Shown piece after piece: positions 8,147-16,340 of a stretch of DNA of 64,000 nt (positions are counted from its first letter, which is position 1; each line of letters opens with the position of its first letter). Location of the stretch: NCBI GenBank assembly GCA_017559545.1, contig JAFYRK010000019.1, positions 1-64,000 on the forward strand. Direction: 5' to 3'. This stretch comes from Bacteroidales bacterium (GTDB taxonomy: Bacteria; Bacteroidota; Bacteroidia; Bacteroidales; UBA932). The notes beneath the pieces are model-generated. The model saw nothing but the letters and a program-made list of their open reading frames with translations. It had not been told where the DNA came from and did not search any database. Position numbers and translations under genes: made by a program.

Positions 8147-9352
8147 ATGAGATTAGCGGCATACATAGCAGGAAGATACCTTATCGCAAAGAAGTCACAC
8201 AATGTGATCAACATCATCTCTGCGATAAGCGCAGTCGGCATGGCTATCGGAACAGCCGCTCTCATCATAATACTATCGGTTTATAATGGGTTCGACGCTC
8301 TCATCAGATCAATGATGAGTAACGTCGAACCTGATCTTTTGATAACCCCTGCAACCGGTAAGGTCTTCACTCCGGACGACGAGGCTTTCGACTGGATATA
8401 TGACCAGGAAGCAATAAAGAACATGTGCAGCATACTGCAGGAGGATGTGTTCATCAGCTATGACGGCAAACAGGGACTCGCCCAGGCACGTGGCGTTGAC
8501 TGGATTTACGAAGAGGAAAGTCCTTTGAAGAGTCACATGATGGACGGAGAGTTCAAACTCCACAAAGGCGACGTGCCACTTGCTTGCGTTGGAGCAGGCC
8601 TTGCGTATGAAATGGACATGAATCCAAGATTTCTGCGTGGCATCGAGGTCTATTTCCCTTCAAGGACAAGGAAGATATCCATGTCCAATCCGATGGCTTC
8701 AGTAGAATTCATAAAGGTATGGCCGTCAGGTATCTTCAGTGTCAATTCGGAGATTGACAACAAGCTGATGATACTCCCGATTGAGCAGATGCGTGAACTT
8801 CTCGAATACGATGATGAGGTTTCAGCAGTAGAGCTGAGACTAATGGACGCAACCTCAGAGAAGGACACCAAAAAACTGAAGAAGGAAATCCAGGCAAGAC
8901 TGGGAGATGGATTCAAGGTCAAGGACCGCTTCGAACAGAACGAATCACTCTACAAGATGATGAAATATGAGAAAGCTGCAATCTACATGATTCTGATCTT
9001 CATTATTATCATCATCGCATTCAACATCTTCGGTAGCCTTACAATGCTCATCATAGAAAAGAAAGACGATATCGCAACACTGAAAAGCCTTGGTGCACAG
9101 GAAAGCCTCATAAGAAGAATCTTTGTACTGGAAGGCTGGATGATATCGCTTGCCGGACTTGCCGCGGGATTGATTATCGGTATAGGATTCGCGTTGCTCC
9201 AGCAGCACTTCGGATTCATAAAAATGCCCGGACAGTTCTCTGTCCAGGCATATCCTATAATCCTTTCGTGGCTTGACATCCTGCTCACTTCAGCAGGAGT
9301 CGCCATCATAGGCTATCTTATCGCATTAATCCCTGTATCCCTGAGAGATTAA
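8147..9352 (+). CDS. LolC/LolE-type ABC transporter permease (FtsX/MacB fold)
   Basis: About 401 aa from the ATG at 8147 (MRLAAYIAGRYLIAKKSHN). I prefer this to the in-frame ATG at 8135, which belongs to an inserted repeat. One N-terminal membrane segment (INIISAISAVGMAIGTAALIIILSVY) is followed by a large periplasmic domain (about 50-275). Three C-terminal membrane segments form the FtsX domain with the cytoplasmic motif EKKDDIATLKSLGA. The family releases outer-membrane lipoproteins from the inner membrane, which suits a lipoprotein-rich genome. No ATPase gene is adjacent. The 3' end overlaps the convergent lipoprotein gene by 35 bp. Confidence 0.88.
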   Translation: MRLAAYIAGRYLIAKKSHNVINIISAISAVGMAIGTAALIIILSVYNGFDALIRSMMSNVEPDLLITPATGKVFTPDDEAFDWIYDQEAIKNMCSILQEDVFISYDGKQGLAQARGVDWIYEEESPLKSHMMDGEFKLHKGDVPLACVGAGLAYEMDMNPRFLRGIEVYFPSRTRKISMSNPMASVEFIKVWPSGIFSVNSEIDNKLMILPIEQMRELLEYDDEVSAVELRLMDATSEKDTKKLKKEIQARLGDGFKVKDRFEQNESLYKMMKYEKAAIYMILIFIIIIIAFNIFGSLTMLIIEKKDDIATLKSLGAQESLIRRIFVLEGWMISLAGLAAGLIIGIGFALLQQHFGFIKMPGQFSVQAYPIILSWLDILLTSAGVAIIGYLIALIPVSLRD

Positions 9353-9776
9353 GCAGCGAGTCTGTATCCATTTCCAGTTTCCTGCCCACCATAAAGACCT
9401 CCACATCGCCGGCAAAGAAAGTTCCTTTGTAATTGCCGCTTGTACCTGGAGTCTTCTGATTGAGAGATATCTCCACCGTCTGGTTAACAAAGTCGCCTCC
9501 GTTCTTGTCACCATCCTTATCTTCAAATGTCAGGAGGACATGGGAGGACGGCACCGATCTGCCATAAAACATAAAGTCACCATTATGGTTGGTTGTCTGG
9601 ACATCAGCCTGTCCGGAAATCACATTGATGCCTTCCAGAGGGTTTCCATCAACATCCATCACCTTTCCATGAACTTCAAAGAGCATGAAAGGAGCATCTG
9701 CCTGCTCTTTGCTGCAGGACAATAGAGCTACTGCAACAGCAAAGGTGCATATGAATATCTTTGACAGATTACGCAT
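9318..9776 (-). CDS. Small lipoprotein with carboxypeptidase-regulatory-like fold
   Basis: 152 aa from the ATG at 9776 (MRNLSKIFICTFAVAVALLSC, lipobox Cys21). A longer in-frame start would overlap the preceding gene and spoil the signal peptide. Residues 30-75 (FEVHGKVMDVDGNPLEGINV... TTNHNGDFMF) fit a carboxypeptidase D regulatory-like beta fold. The overall layout resembles the small lipoproteins often annotated as radical SAM-associated in Bacteroidota, but no radical SAM gene is nearby. It starts 1 nt after the HMA-protein gene and so belongs to the metal locus. Function unknown. Confidence 0.7.
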   Translation of the reverse strand: MRNLSKIFICTFAVAVALLSCSKEQADAPFMLFEVHGKVMDVDGNPLEGINVISGQADVQTTNHNGDFMFYGRSVPSSHVLLTFEDKDGDKNGGDFVNQTVEISLNQKTPGTSGNYKGTFFAGDVEVFMVGRKLEMDTDSLLNLSGIQGLMR

Positions 9777-9777
9777 A

Positions 9778-10113
9778 TTAATGAGCATGGTTATGACCGC
9801 AGTTCTCATGACCCGGCTCTACAACTCCTGCAACAGGATAGCCGAGTTTCTCGATTGCTGCCTTGAGGGTAGCCTCCGATGTCTTTGCAGCGTCATACTT
9901 TACAAAAACGGTCTGATTCTGCAGAGAAACCTTAAGATCCTTGACACCCTTCTCAAATGCAATATTCTCCTGAACCTTGTTCACGCAGTTCTGGCAGTGA
10001 AGGTGTACGCTGAAGGTCACCTCCTTAAGTTCTGTTTTCTTCTTTGGACCGGCTGACAGCGAAACAGAGAATGCCATCAGGGCTGTAATGATAATGATCA
10101 GTGTCTTTTTCAT
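9778..10113 (-). CDS. Exported heavy-metal-associated (HMA) domain protein
   Basis: 111 aa from the ATG at 10113 (MKKTLIIIITALMAFSVSLSAG). The longer open frame upstream has no coding character. After the signal peptide lies one HMA ferredoxin-like domain with the metal site HCQNC and the usual strand-helix order, ending ATLKAAIEKLGYPV. The C terminus is His-rich (HENCGHNHAH), a likely extra metal site. HMA proteins bind copper or other soft metals; being exported and next to a TonB receptor, it probably handles metal in the periplasm. It is 98 nt downstream of the receptor gene. Confidence 0.88.
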   Translation of the reverse strand: MKKTLIIIITALMAFSVSLSAGPKKKTELKEVTFSVHLHCQNCVNKVQENIAFEKGVKDLKVSLQNQTVFVKYDAAKTSEATLKAAIEKLGYPVAGVVEPGHENCGHNHAH

Positions 10114-10211
10114 ATTTTCAAAAGTTTTGTTTTCTGTTTGATGTTTGTTTACTCTAGTGTTGATGGGGAGGGTGTGCAGAAATATGTTTGATGTTGGTTG
10201 AAGATGGTGGT

Positions 10212-12305
10212 TCAGGCTTTTTTCCAAAGGGTAAAACGGAAGCCGACGTGGGCCTTGATGCCCATTAGAGGGCCCCAGATGCAGCTGGCATCGAATTTCG
10301 GCTGAGCTGGGTTTGATGCTCCGATGATAGGATTCTTCTGAGTGTAGTTTGTAAGGTTCTCCGCACCTACGTACACATCCCATCCCTTGAAACGACGTGT
10401 CACCTGCGCATATAACATTGGATAGACAGGTGTGCGGCCGTTCTTGTACATACGTGCCACACCTTCCATCGGCGAAACTGTCATTGATCCATCCTCATTG
10501 ATCATGTTCATAAAGTCATACACCTTGCATGAGCCATTCAAAGAAGCTGTGAAATCAAATATCCATTTGTTTAGGTTCGTGGCGTACTGCAGATTGAGTA
10601 CACCCTTGAAACGGCTTGTCATAGGCTTCTCGACCGGAGCTTTGCTTCCCTTGAACTCCTGCTTTGCATTTGTATAGCGGAAGGTCGCAGTGATATTGAA
10701 GCGTTCGACAGGATCAATTGAGAAGTCAAGCTGATAGTTGTCTGTGAATGATGTTCTCCCGTCGAGAGCATAGAAGTCGATCTGGGTCTGCCCATAATCA
10801 ACAACCATCTGCTGTGCGAACTGAGTACGGAAGTAGTCAAAACTCACATACGTGTTCGATGTCGCTCCTACCGGAATATAGTATGTAAAGTTTCCTCCGA
10901 ATGTCCATGCATCCTCAAGGATATGCTCGTTGTATGCACCAAGGAACTCCTTGCTGGTTGAGAATACACCGATATTGTCGACAAGCGGCGTAGAATATCT
11001 CAGACCGCGACCTCCATTGGCACGGATGACAATCTCGTCCACAGGCATGTACTTCAATGTGACACGTGGAGATACCTTGAAGCCCTGGTTGTAGAACCAG
11101 TCACCACGCAGACCTGCGATTGCAGAGAACTTCTCACCTGAGTTGAAAGTATACTCTCCGAACACTCCGGCGTTTGCCAGATCGGTAATTCCGTTCTTTT
11201 CTGTTGTACCCGCAAATACTGTCCTTGTGAAATCCTCATTGTATCTGTCGAATGTACCGTTGAGACCGAGAGTGAATCTGTGAGACTCATTGATCACATT
11301 CTGATAAAGGAGGTTTGCAAATGCAGAGTGCTGGCCGGCGATGTACTTGGTCGCACCAAAATACGAGTCCATATCCTGATAGCTGTAATCTGCCACGAGT
11401 GCTATGTTCTGGGTATTCTCCTCATTCAATGGAACTCCAACCTTGAGGTATCCGTTGAGCGAACGGTTAAGGATATCCGACACCCACGGATTCTCGACTC
11501 CTATCTGACCTCCATGACGATTGTCCTGGATAGCCCTGACGCCGAAACGCACCTGAGTTCCGTTATCTGCCATGTAGAGCCATCTGTTGGCCACATTGAA
11601 CTGAAGCATCTTAGGCTCGTCAAGGAAGCCGTCCTGATTTGAGTCATGAGGCTTGATGTTGCCTGAAACATGTCCAAGAAGGACTGTGCTCCACTTATAG
11701 CCCATCTGGAGAGATGACGCAACATTGAGGTCCATCTTGGTGTCGCTCATGACGGCAGCATTCAGGAAGAGAGGTTTCTCGTCTGTAGGCTTTCTGTGCT
11801 CCATGTTGATCTGACCTGTCATACACTCTACTCCGTTGATTACGGAAGAAGAGCCCTTCGCGATCTGGATGCTCTCAAGCCACTGGCCAGGAACATATGA
11901 AAGTCCGAAAGGAGCAGAGAGGCCACGCATTACAGGGCGTGTCTCGTCAAGCATCTGTGTATAGACTCCTGACAGACCGAGGAGACGGATCTGGCGTGCA
12001 CCTGTAACTGCATCTGAGTAACCGACTGTCACGCTGGCTGAATTCTCAAAGCTCTCTGCAAGGTTGCAGCATGCCATCTTGCAGAGTCCTGCCGCTGAAA
12101 TGACTTCAGTGCGGACATCCTTGAAACGTGAAATATAGTTTCCCTGCGCTGAAGATGTAAACACGGCAGCATCCAGACTGTCGGAACGCTCGGCATAGAT
12201 GTCGGTTGTGTCAACCACATGACCATGCTTGTCTACAACCTGCGCAGCAGCGGCTGCCATTGACATGATGGCAGCAAGGATTGATATAAATATTCTTGAT
12301 TTCAT
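10212..12305 (-). CDS. TonB-dependent receptor, probable metal (copper?) transporter
   Basis: 697 aa with a signal peptide (residues 1-21, ending AAAAAQ). A plug domain covers about 60-180 and a 22-strand barrel the rest, ending in a terminal aromatic strand (HVGFRFTLWKKA). The plug carries an unusual Cys cluster, Cys75, Cys79 and Cys80 (LCKMACCNLAESF), followed by DAVTGARQIRLLGLSG. I know this signature from Bacteroidota receptors encoded beside HMA proteins. There is no N-terminal carboxypeptidase-like domain, so it is not a SusC. The neighbours (HMA protein, Cys/His-rich protein) support metal uptake, but the substrate is inference. Confidence 0.88.
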   Translation of the reverse strand: MKSRIFISILAAIMSMAAAAAQVVDKHGHVVDTTDIYAERSDSLDAAVFTSSAQGNYISRFKDVRTEVISAAGLCKMACCNLAESFENSASVTVGYSDAVTGARQIRLLGLSGVYTQMLDETRPVMRGLSAPFGLSYVPGQWLESIQIAKGSSSVINGVECMTGQINMEHRKPTDEKPLFLNAAVMSDTKMDLNVASSLQMGYKWSTVLLGHVSGNIKPHDSNQDGFLDEPKMLQFNVANRWLYMADNGTQVRFGVRAIQDNRHGGQIGVENPWVSDILNRSLNGYLKVGVPLNEENTQNIALVADYSYQDMDSYFGATKYIAGQHSAFANLLYQNVINESHRFTLGLNGTFDRYNEDFTRTVFAGTTEKNGITDLANAGVFGEYTFNSGEKFSAIAGLRGDWFYNQGFKVSPRVTLKYMPVDEIVIRANGGRGLRYSTPLVDNIGVFSTSKEFLGAYNEHILEDAWTFGGNFTYYIPVGATSNTYVSFDYFRTQFAQQMVVDYGQTQIDFYALDGRTSFTDNYQLDFSIDPVERFNITATFRYTNAKQEFKGSKAPVEKPMTSRFKGVLNLQYATNLNKWIFDFTASLNGSCKVYDFMNMINEDGSMTVSPMEGVARMYKNGRTPVYPMLYAQVTRRFKGWDVYVGAENLTNYTQKNPIIGASNPAQPKFDASCIWGPLMGIKAHVGFRFTLWKKA

Positions 12306-12379
12306 TCGATTTGGTTTTATGATTTTTCAGATATACACACAATATACTTGGAACTTGATTGAATCAAATTCCTGAAAAA

Positions 12380-12874
12380 TCATACTCGCCAGATACTGAA
12401 GAATGCCTGTCGGTCATGCATGACGACCCCTGGATCAGGGTGTTTCAAATACATAAGAAGCGGCCTCTGTAGCGCAGGAATGGTCATTTCCGCGAAGAGG
12501 TCTACATTAAGGACATATTCGTCCGCAAGGTCATTGTCTGTAATGCGCTCATATGAAGCATACACTCCGGTAAGCTCAAGGACCTGGAGGTCGTTGCTGC
12601 AGCAGTCTGACTTACCCACCTGGCTTGCTGCCTGATGGTCCGAACATGACTTGGTCTCGTGCTCGCAGCATGTGGTCATATCATGTCCGCAGCAGCTTCC
12701 ATGAGCCCTGCATGAATGTTCCGGATGTACGTCCTCACACGATATGCCACCAGCCAGCGAAGCCACGAAAACCTCGCCCGTGCTCTTGCATGAATGCACA
12801 TCAAATCCTATGATACTCAATGAGTACCACACGACAAGCAGTGCAGACATGTATTTGACGAACATTTTCCTCAT
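12380..12874 (-). CDS. Cys/His-rich exported protein (HYC_CC_PP-like)
   Basis: 165 aa from the ATG at 12874; the next ATG at 12865 is also possible. An N-terminal hydrophobic segment (KYMSALLVVWYSLSII) is followed by HSC (27-29). A dense Cys/His region covers residues 46-92 (CCGHD, TCCEHE, CCSND). The arrangement H-x-C ... CC resembles the small HYC_CC_PP family found before TonB receptors and HMA proteins in Bacteroidota, but the long Cys/His insert is not something I recall for that family. Likely a metal-binding or metal-sensing exported protein; first gene of the locus. Confidence 0.7.
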   Translation of the reverse strand: MRKMFVKYMSALLVVWYSLSIIGFDVHSCKSTGEVFVASLAGGISCEDVHPEHSCRAHGSCCGHDMTTCCEHETKSCSDHQAASQVGKSDCCSNDLQVLELTGVYASYERITDNDLADEYVLNVDLFAEMTIPALQRPLLMYLKHPDPGVVMHDRQAFFSIWRV

Positions 12875-12882
12875 ACAACCTG

Positions 12883-12914
12883 CAAAGGTATAAATTAAAA
12901 CTGAGAACCACAAA
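12883..12914 (-). promoter_or_regulatory. Promoter of the metal locus
   Basis: On the minus strand TTTG (12911-12914) and TACCTTTG (12883-12890) are separated by 20 nt, a full match to the Bacteroidota -33/-7 consensus. Transcription should begin only a few nt before the ATG at 12874, so either the message is nearly leaderless or translation begins at 12865. Confidence 0.8.
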
Positions 12915-13187
12915 TCGCGCGTTACAACAAACACACTATACATCAACGAGTTATGCAAATGTCCTGCCTTTCATGCCATGCAGGACATTTCAACATGACA
13001 TTGACTATCAGACAGATACTAGAAACAGGCTCATCAGCACGGTATCACCACCCATCCAGCATAGCACCACACGCCTATCCAACACAGCCCTCCTCTCCCA
13101 TCCAACAGGGAACACAGGGAACACAGGGGACACAGGGTGCCCAGAGGAGACAGACCCATCCAAATATCGGGAATTCATCCCTAAAAG
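12915..13187. other. Intergenic stretch with a short 9-bp tandem repeat
   Basis: No convincing gene. About 13109-13140 holds GGGAACACA repeated roughly three times (the last copy GGGGACACA). Open frames across it encode a short collagen-like string but have no signal peptide or homology that I recognise. Confidence 0.5.
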
Positions 13188-13296
13188 CGGTGCGACAAGT
13201 TTCCAGCAACACATGGCGCACCGGTCACGATTTTGAATCTTCGTGCCCATTTTTCTGGACAGGTGCGACATGATTTCACGATTTCTTGGCGCACCG
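13188..13296. repeat. Pair of REP-like palindromes upstream of RAYT 2
   Basis: Copy a (13188-13224) is GGTGCGACAAGTTTCC ... GGCGCACCGG. Copy b (13262-13296) is GGTGCGACATGATTTC ... GGCGCACC. Both have GGTGCG/CGCACC arms. Copy a recurs almost identically at 14357-14393 and copy b in related form at 14431-14466, so the transposase gene sits between two direct copies of a two-palindrome unit. Confidence 0.85.
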
Positions 13297-13413
13297 CTTC
13301 ATTCGCGTTAGAAAGTTCGCATTAATTTCATAGATTTGCCGATGAGTTTCATGCATTTCGAGAGAGACGTGCAGAATGGAAGCAGCGAAAGAACGTGTAA
13401 AAGATACAATGTA

Positions 13414-14334
13414 ATGAAAAAGACTTACCACCTCTGCATATCTGCAGATGACGAGGTCATATTCCGTGACCAGGAAGACCTGAACAGAGGCTTCAACTGT
13501 TTTGCATTAGCCTTATACAAGACCGGATCAACCGGACTAGTCGAAACCTTTATGACGACTCACTGCCACATGATGGCAGAAACCGAAGACCCGAAAGGAC
13601 TGATCTACAACATGAGGATGCCATACTCTAAGTACTTTAATCACAAGTACCAAAAGCATGGAAGAGTAGGTGAGCAACAACACTTCCAGATTGAAGCAGT
13701 TGGATTTTATCACAAACAGACGGCTGCGATATACACGCTAAGAAATGCAGTCCATCACGGTATAGTTCCTATCCCATACGCTTACCCTCACTCTACAGCA
13801 AATCACATATTCAGGTCTTCAATGGGAAAACCGGAAAACGAAGACTTGCTGCCTCGAAAATCATTTTACCGACATATTGGAAAACGAGCCGAATATCCCG
13901 ACACCTATAAGATGGACAAAAGTGGATTATTCGTCCGAAGCAGCGTTCTGGATATACCGCAAGTTGAAAATCTGTTCGTTACTCCACGAGCATTCGACTA
14001 CCACATGTGCAGAAAGACAAGCGAGGAATGGATAAAGGAACAGAACAATGATAATAACGGTATACCACCTATAACAATAGGAGACATCGAAAACGGAGTG
14101 AAGCTGCATAACATCGACGAGATGCTCGCCTTCGAACACGGCAGATCTGATTACAGAAAACTGTCTGACTTAGATCTATGCAGGATAATTGACAAGGAGA
14201 TTGTGCGACAATATGACAAGCCATCTGTCTATCACCTGAGCCCAAGAGAGAAACTGGAGATAGCCGAACTTCTATATAGGCGATTTCATGCAGGAAAGGA
14301 ACAGATCAGAAGATGTCTCGTCATGAAGGACTAG
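13414..14334 (+). CDS. REP-associated tyrosine transposase (RAYT), HUH/Y1 type, copy 2
   Basis: 306 aa from the ATG at 13414 (MKKTYHLCISADDEV). An upstream in-frame TTG at 13336 adds residues with no homology to copy 1. HUH motif His50-Cys-His52; likely catalytic Tyr107 in YTLRNAVHHG. The long C-terminal extension shares EHGRSDYR and RRCLVM with the gene at 4885-5793, so both belong to one family, yet their flanking palindromes are unrelated in sequence. It appears intact. Confidence 0.88.
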   Translation: MKKTYHLCISADDEVIFRDQEDLNRGFNCFALALYKTGSTGLVETFMTTHCHMMAETEDPKGLIYNMRMPYSKYFNHKYQKHGRVGEQQHFQIEAVGFYHKQTAAIYTLRNAVHHGIVPIPYAYPHSTANHIFRSSMGKPENEDLLPRKSFYRHIGKRAEYPDTYKMDKSGLFVRSSVLDIPQVENLFVTPRAFDYHMCRKTSEEWIKEQNNDNNGIPPITIGDIENGVKLHNIDEMLAFEHGRSDYRKLSDLDLCRIIDKEIVRQYDKPSVYHLSPREKLEIAELLYRRFHAGKEQIRRCLVMKD

Positions 14335-14356
14335 CAACTATCAGTGCAATCTGGAG

Positions 14357-14466
14357 CGGTGCGACAAGTTTCCGGCAACACATGGCGCACCGGTCACGGT
14401 TTCGTGCAGTAAAGCACCTTTTTAGACACCGGTGCGGCAAGGAAACGAAAGATTTTGGCGCACCGG
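14357..14466. repeat. Pair of REP-like palindromes downstream of RAYT 2
   Basis: Copy c (14357-14393) differs from copy a at 13188 by one base over the palindrome, and the match continues into GGTCACG. Copy d (14431-14466) reads GGTGCGGCAAGG ... GGCGCACCGG and corresponds to copy b. Confidence 0.85.
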
Positions 14467-14523
14467 ACTGCATAAGAGTATAGACACGACGGGGTTAACG
14501 ATGGTTTTGTCGGATTTTTGTAG

Positions 14524-14531
14524 TAACTTTG
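14524..14531 (+). promoter_or_regulatory. -7 element for sppA-cutC
   Basis: TAACTTTG matches TAnnTTTG, 40 nt before the sppA ATG. The nearest TTTG (14506-14509) is closer than the usual 19-21 nt. Confidence 0.55.
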
Positions 14532-14570
14532 AGGATAATGTATCCAATCGTATAATCAAAAACACAAGAT

Positions 14571-16340
14571 ATGAAAGATTTTATAAAGATGACCTTGGCG
14601 ACAATAACAGGACTGTTCCTGTTCGGATTTGTCGCAACGTTTCTTTTTGTCGGAATGATCGGAGCGATTGCTGCAGCCGGTGAGACTACACCGATAATGC
14701 CTAAAGAAGCTGTGCTGCAGATTGACTTCACAAACCTGATGCTTACAGAGCAGACATCAGAGGCTGACCCTTTGGCTATGCTTCAGAGCGGCACTGAAAT
14801 CACTCCTGTCGGCATATACAGCGCAATCAACGCAATCAACGCCGCAGCGCAGGATCCTGCTATCCGCTATATTTACATGAAACCGGATGGCGTTTCAGGA
14901 GGACAGGCACAGATCGAAGAATTCAGGACTGCACTGAAGAATTTCCGTGATAGCGGAAAGGCTATCGTTTCATACATTGAAAATCCGACCAATGCAGGAT
15001 ATTATCTAGCTTCTGTCTCTGACAAGGTTTACATGACAAGACACGACGGTGGCATGAATATGTTCTTTGGAATGGCCTCACAACAGATCTTCCTCAAGGA
15101 CGCACTTGAGAAGCTCGGAGTAAATGTACAGCTTATCCGCCACGGCAAATACAAGTCGGCAGGAGAAATGTTCGTCAGAAATTCTTCCAGCAAGGAGAAT
15201 TTAGAGCAGAACGAGGCTATGGTCAACTCCATGTGGGAGAGCTGGTCAACACAGATTGCTCAGTCGCGCGACCTCACTGCAGATGAACTCAATGCAATGT
15301 TGAACAACCTTGAGCTGAACTTCCCTTCAGACTTCCTTGAAAAGGGTCTCGTGGACGAGCTCCTCAGCCGCGAGGAACTCCAGCAGAAGCTTGCAGACCT
15401 CTACGTAACGGACAATTATAAGAATGTAAAGAACATATCACTCGCAGATTACGCTAAGATCAAGGATGTCCCTGACGTCAAAGCGGCAAGCAAGATCGCG
15501 GTCATCTATGCCGAAGGAAACATCGTGGACGGTAACGAAAAAGAAGGTGTAGCCGGCGACAGGTTCGCGAAGATAATCGCTGATGTGAGAGCTGATAAGG
15601 ACGTAAAGGCTGTAGTTCTTCGAGTTAACTCTCCAGGAGGAAGCGTAATGGCATCCGAGAAGATCAAAGCCGAGCTTGATCTGCTTAGAGAGAAGGTTCC
15701 GGTTATAGCCTCATATGGTGACTATGCCGCTTCTGGTGGATACTGGATCTCAGCCAACTGTGACTATATCTTTGCCAACGCCACTACCCTCACAGGTTCT
15801 ATCGGAGTATTCAGCATGATTCCGGATTTTGGTGGAACAATCAAGAATAAGCTTCATGTTACAGTCACTCCAGTAAAATCAAACGATCACGCAGATATGC
15901 TCAGCATGATACGCGCACTCACTCCTAAGGAGGAGGCATACATGCAGGCATCGGTTGAAAGAATCTACACTAAATTCACAAGCATCGTAGCAGAGGGACG
16001 CGACATGACCGTCGAGGATGTTGACGCCATAGCTCAGGGACGAGTATGGACAGGAGCCGAAGCATTGGAAATCGGCCTGGTTGACCAGATCGGAACTCTT
16101 GAGGACGCAATCGAATATGCAGCAATGTCAATTGAAGGCGTAACATCAGTGAGCGACGTACAGATTGCGGCGTACCCTAAGCCTCTGACAACCCTTGAAA
16201 TGCTTCTTGAGTCATTGGGTGGCCAGTCAGCATTTGCAGGTACACCGCTCGAAAGCATCGAGCAGGCATTCCGTGGCTGGGATGCCTCACAGGCTGGAAA
16301 GGTATATGCCAGAATACCATACGAAATCATCGTAAGATAA
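14571..16340 (+). CDS. sppA: Signal peptide peptidase SppA, long (67K-type) form
   Basis: 589 aa, the size of the two-domain form. SppA degrades cleaved signal peptides in the inner membrane. Residues 10-36 form an N-terminal membrane anchor. The N-terminal ClpP-like domain supplies the general base, Lys195 in GKYKSAGEMF. The C-terminal domain supplies the nucleophile Ser388 in DYAASGGYWIS, next to the conserved NSPGGSVMAS and TGSIGVF motifs. The high load of exported lipoproteins encoded nearby fits its role. Its stop overlaps the cutC start (TAATG), so the two are translationally coupled. Confidence 0.96.
   Translation: MKDFIKMTLATITGLFLFGFVATFLFVGMIGAIAAAGETTPIMPKEAVLQIDFTNLMLTEQTSEADPLAMLQSGTEITPVGIYSAINAINAAAQDPAIRYIYMKPDGVSGGQAQIEEFRTALKNFRDSGKAIVSYIENPTNAGYYLASVSDKVYMTRHDGGMNMFFGMASQQIFLKDALEKLGVNVQLIRHGKYKSAGEMFVRNSSSKENLEQNEAMVNSMWESWSTQIAQSRDLTADELNAMLNNLELNFPSDFLEKGLVDELLSREELQQKLADLYVTDNYKNVKNISLADYAKIKDVPDVKAASKIAVIYAEGNIVDGNEKEGVAGDRFAKIIADVRADKDVKAVVLRVNSPGGSVMASEKIKAELDLLREKVPVIASYGDYAASGGYWISANCDYIFANATTLTGSIGVFSMIPDFGGTIKNKLHVTVTPVKSNDHADMLSMIRALTPKEEAYMQASVERIYTKFTSIVAEGRDMTVEDVDAIAQGRVWTGAEALEIGLVDQIGTLEDAIEYAAMSIEGVTSVSDVQIAAYPKPLTTLEMLLESLGGQSAFAGTPLESIEQAFRGWDASQAGKVYARIPYEIIVR

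Noticed and set aside
9778..10383. 201-aa version of the HMA protein
   Set aside because: The first 90 residues overlap the TonB-receptor gene and show no coding character; the ATG at 10113 gives a clean signal peptide.
12953..13273. Overlapping open frames with a collagen-like GNTGNTGDTG string
   Set aside because: Produced by a short 9-bp DNA repeat and a REP palindrome; no signal peptide and no homology between alternatives.
13336..13413. Upstream TTG start for RAYT 2
   Set aside because: The extra 26 residues have no counterpart in RAYT 1, whose homology begins at the ATG corresponding to 13414.
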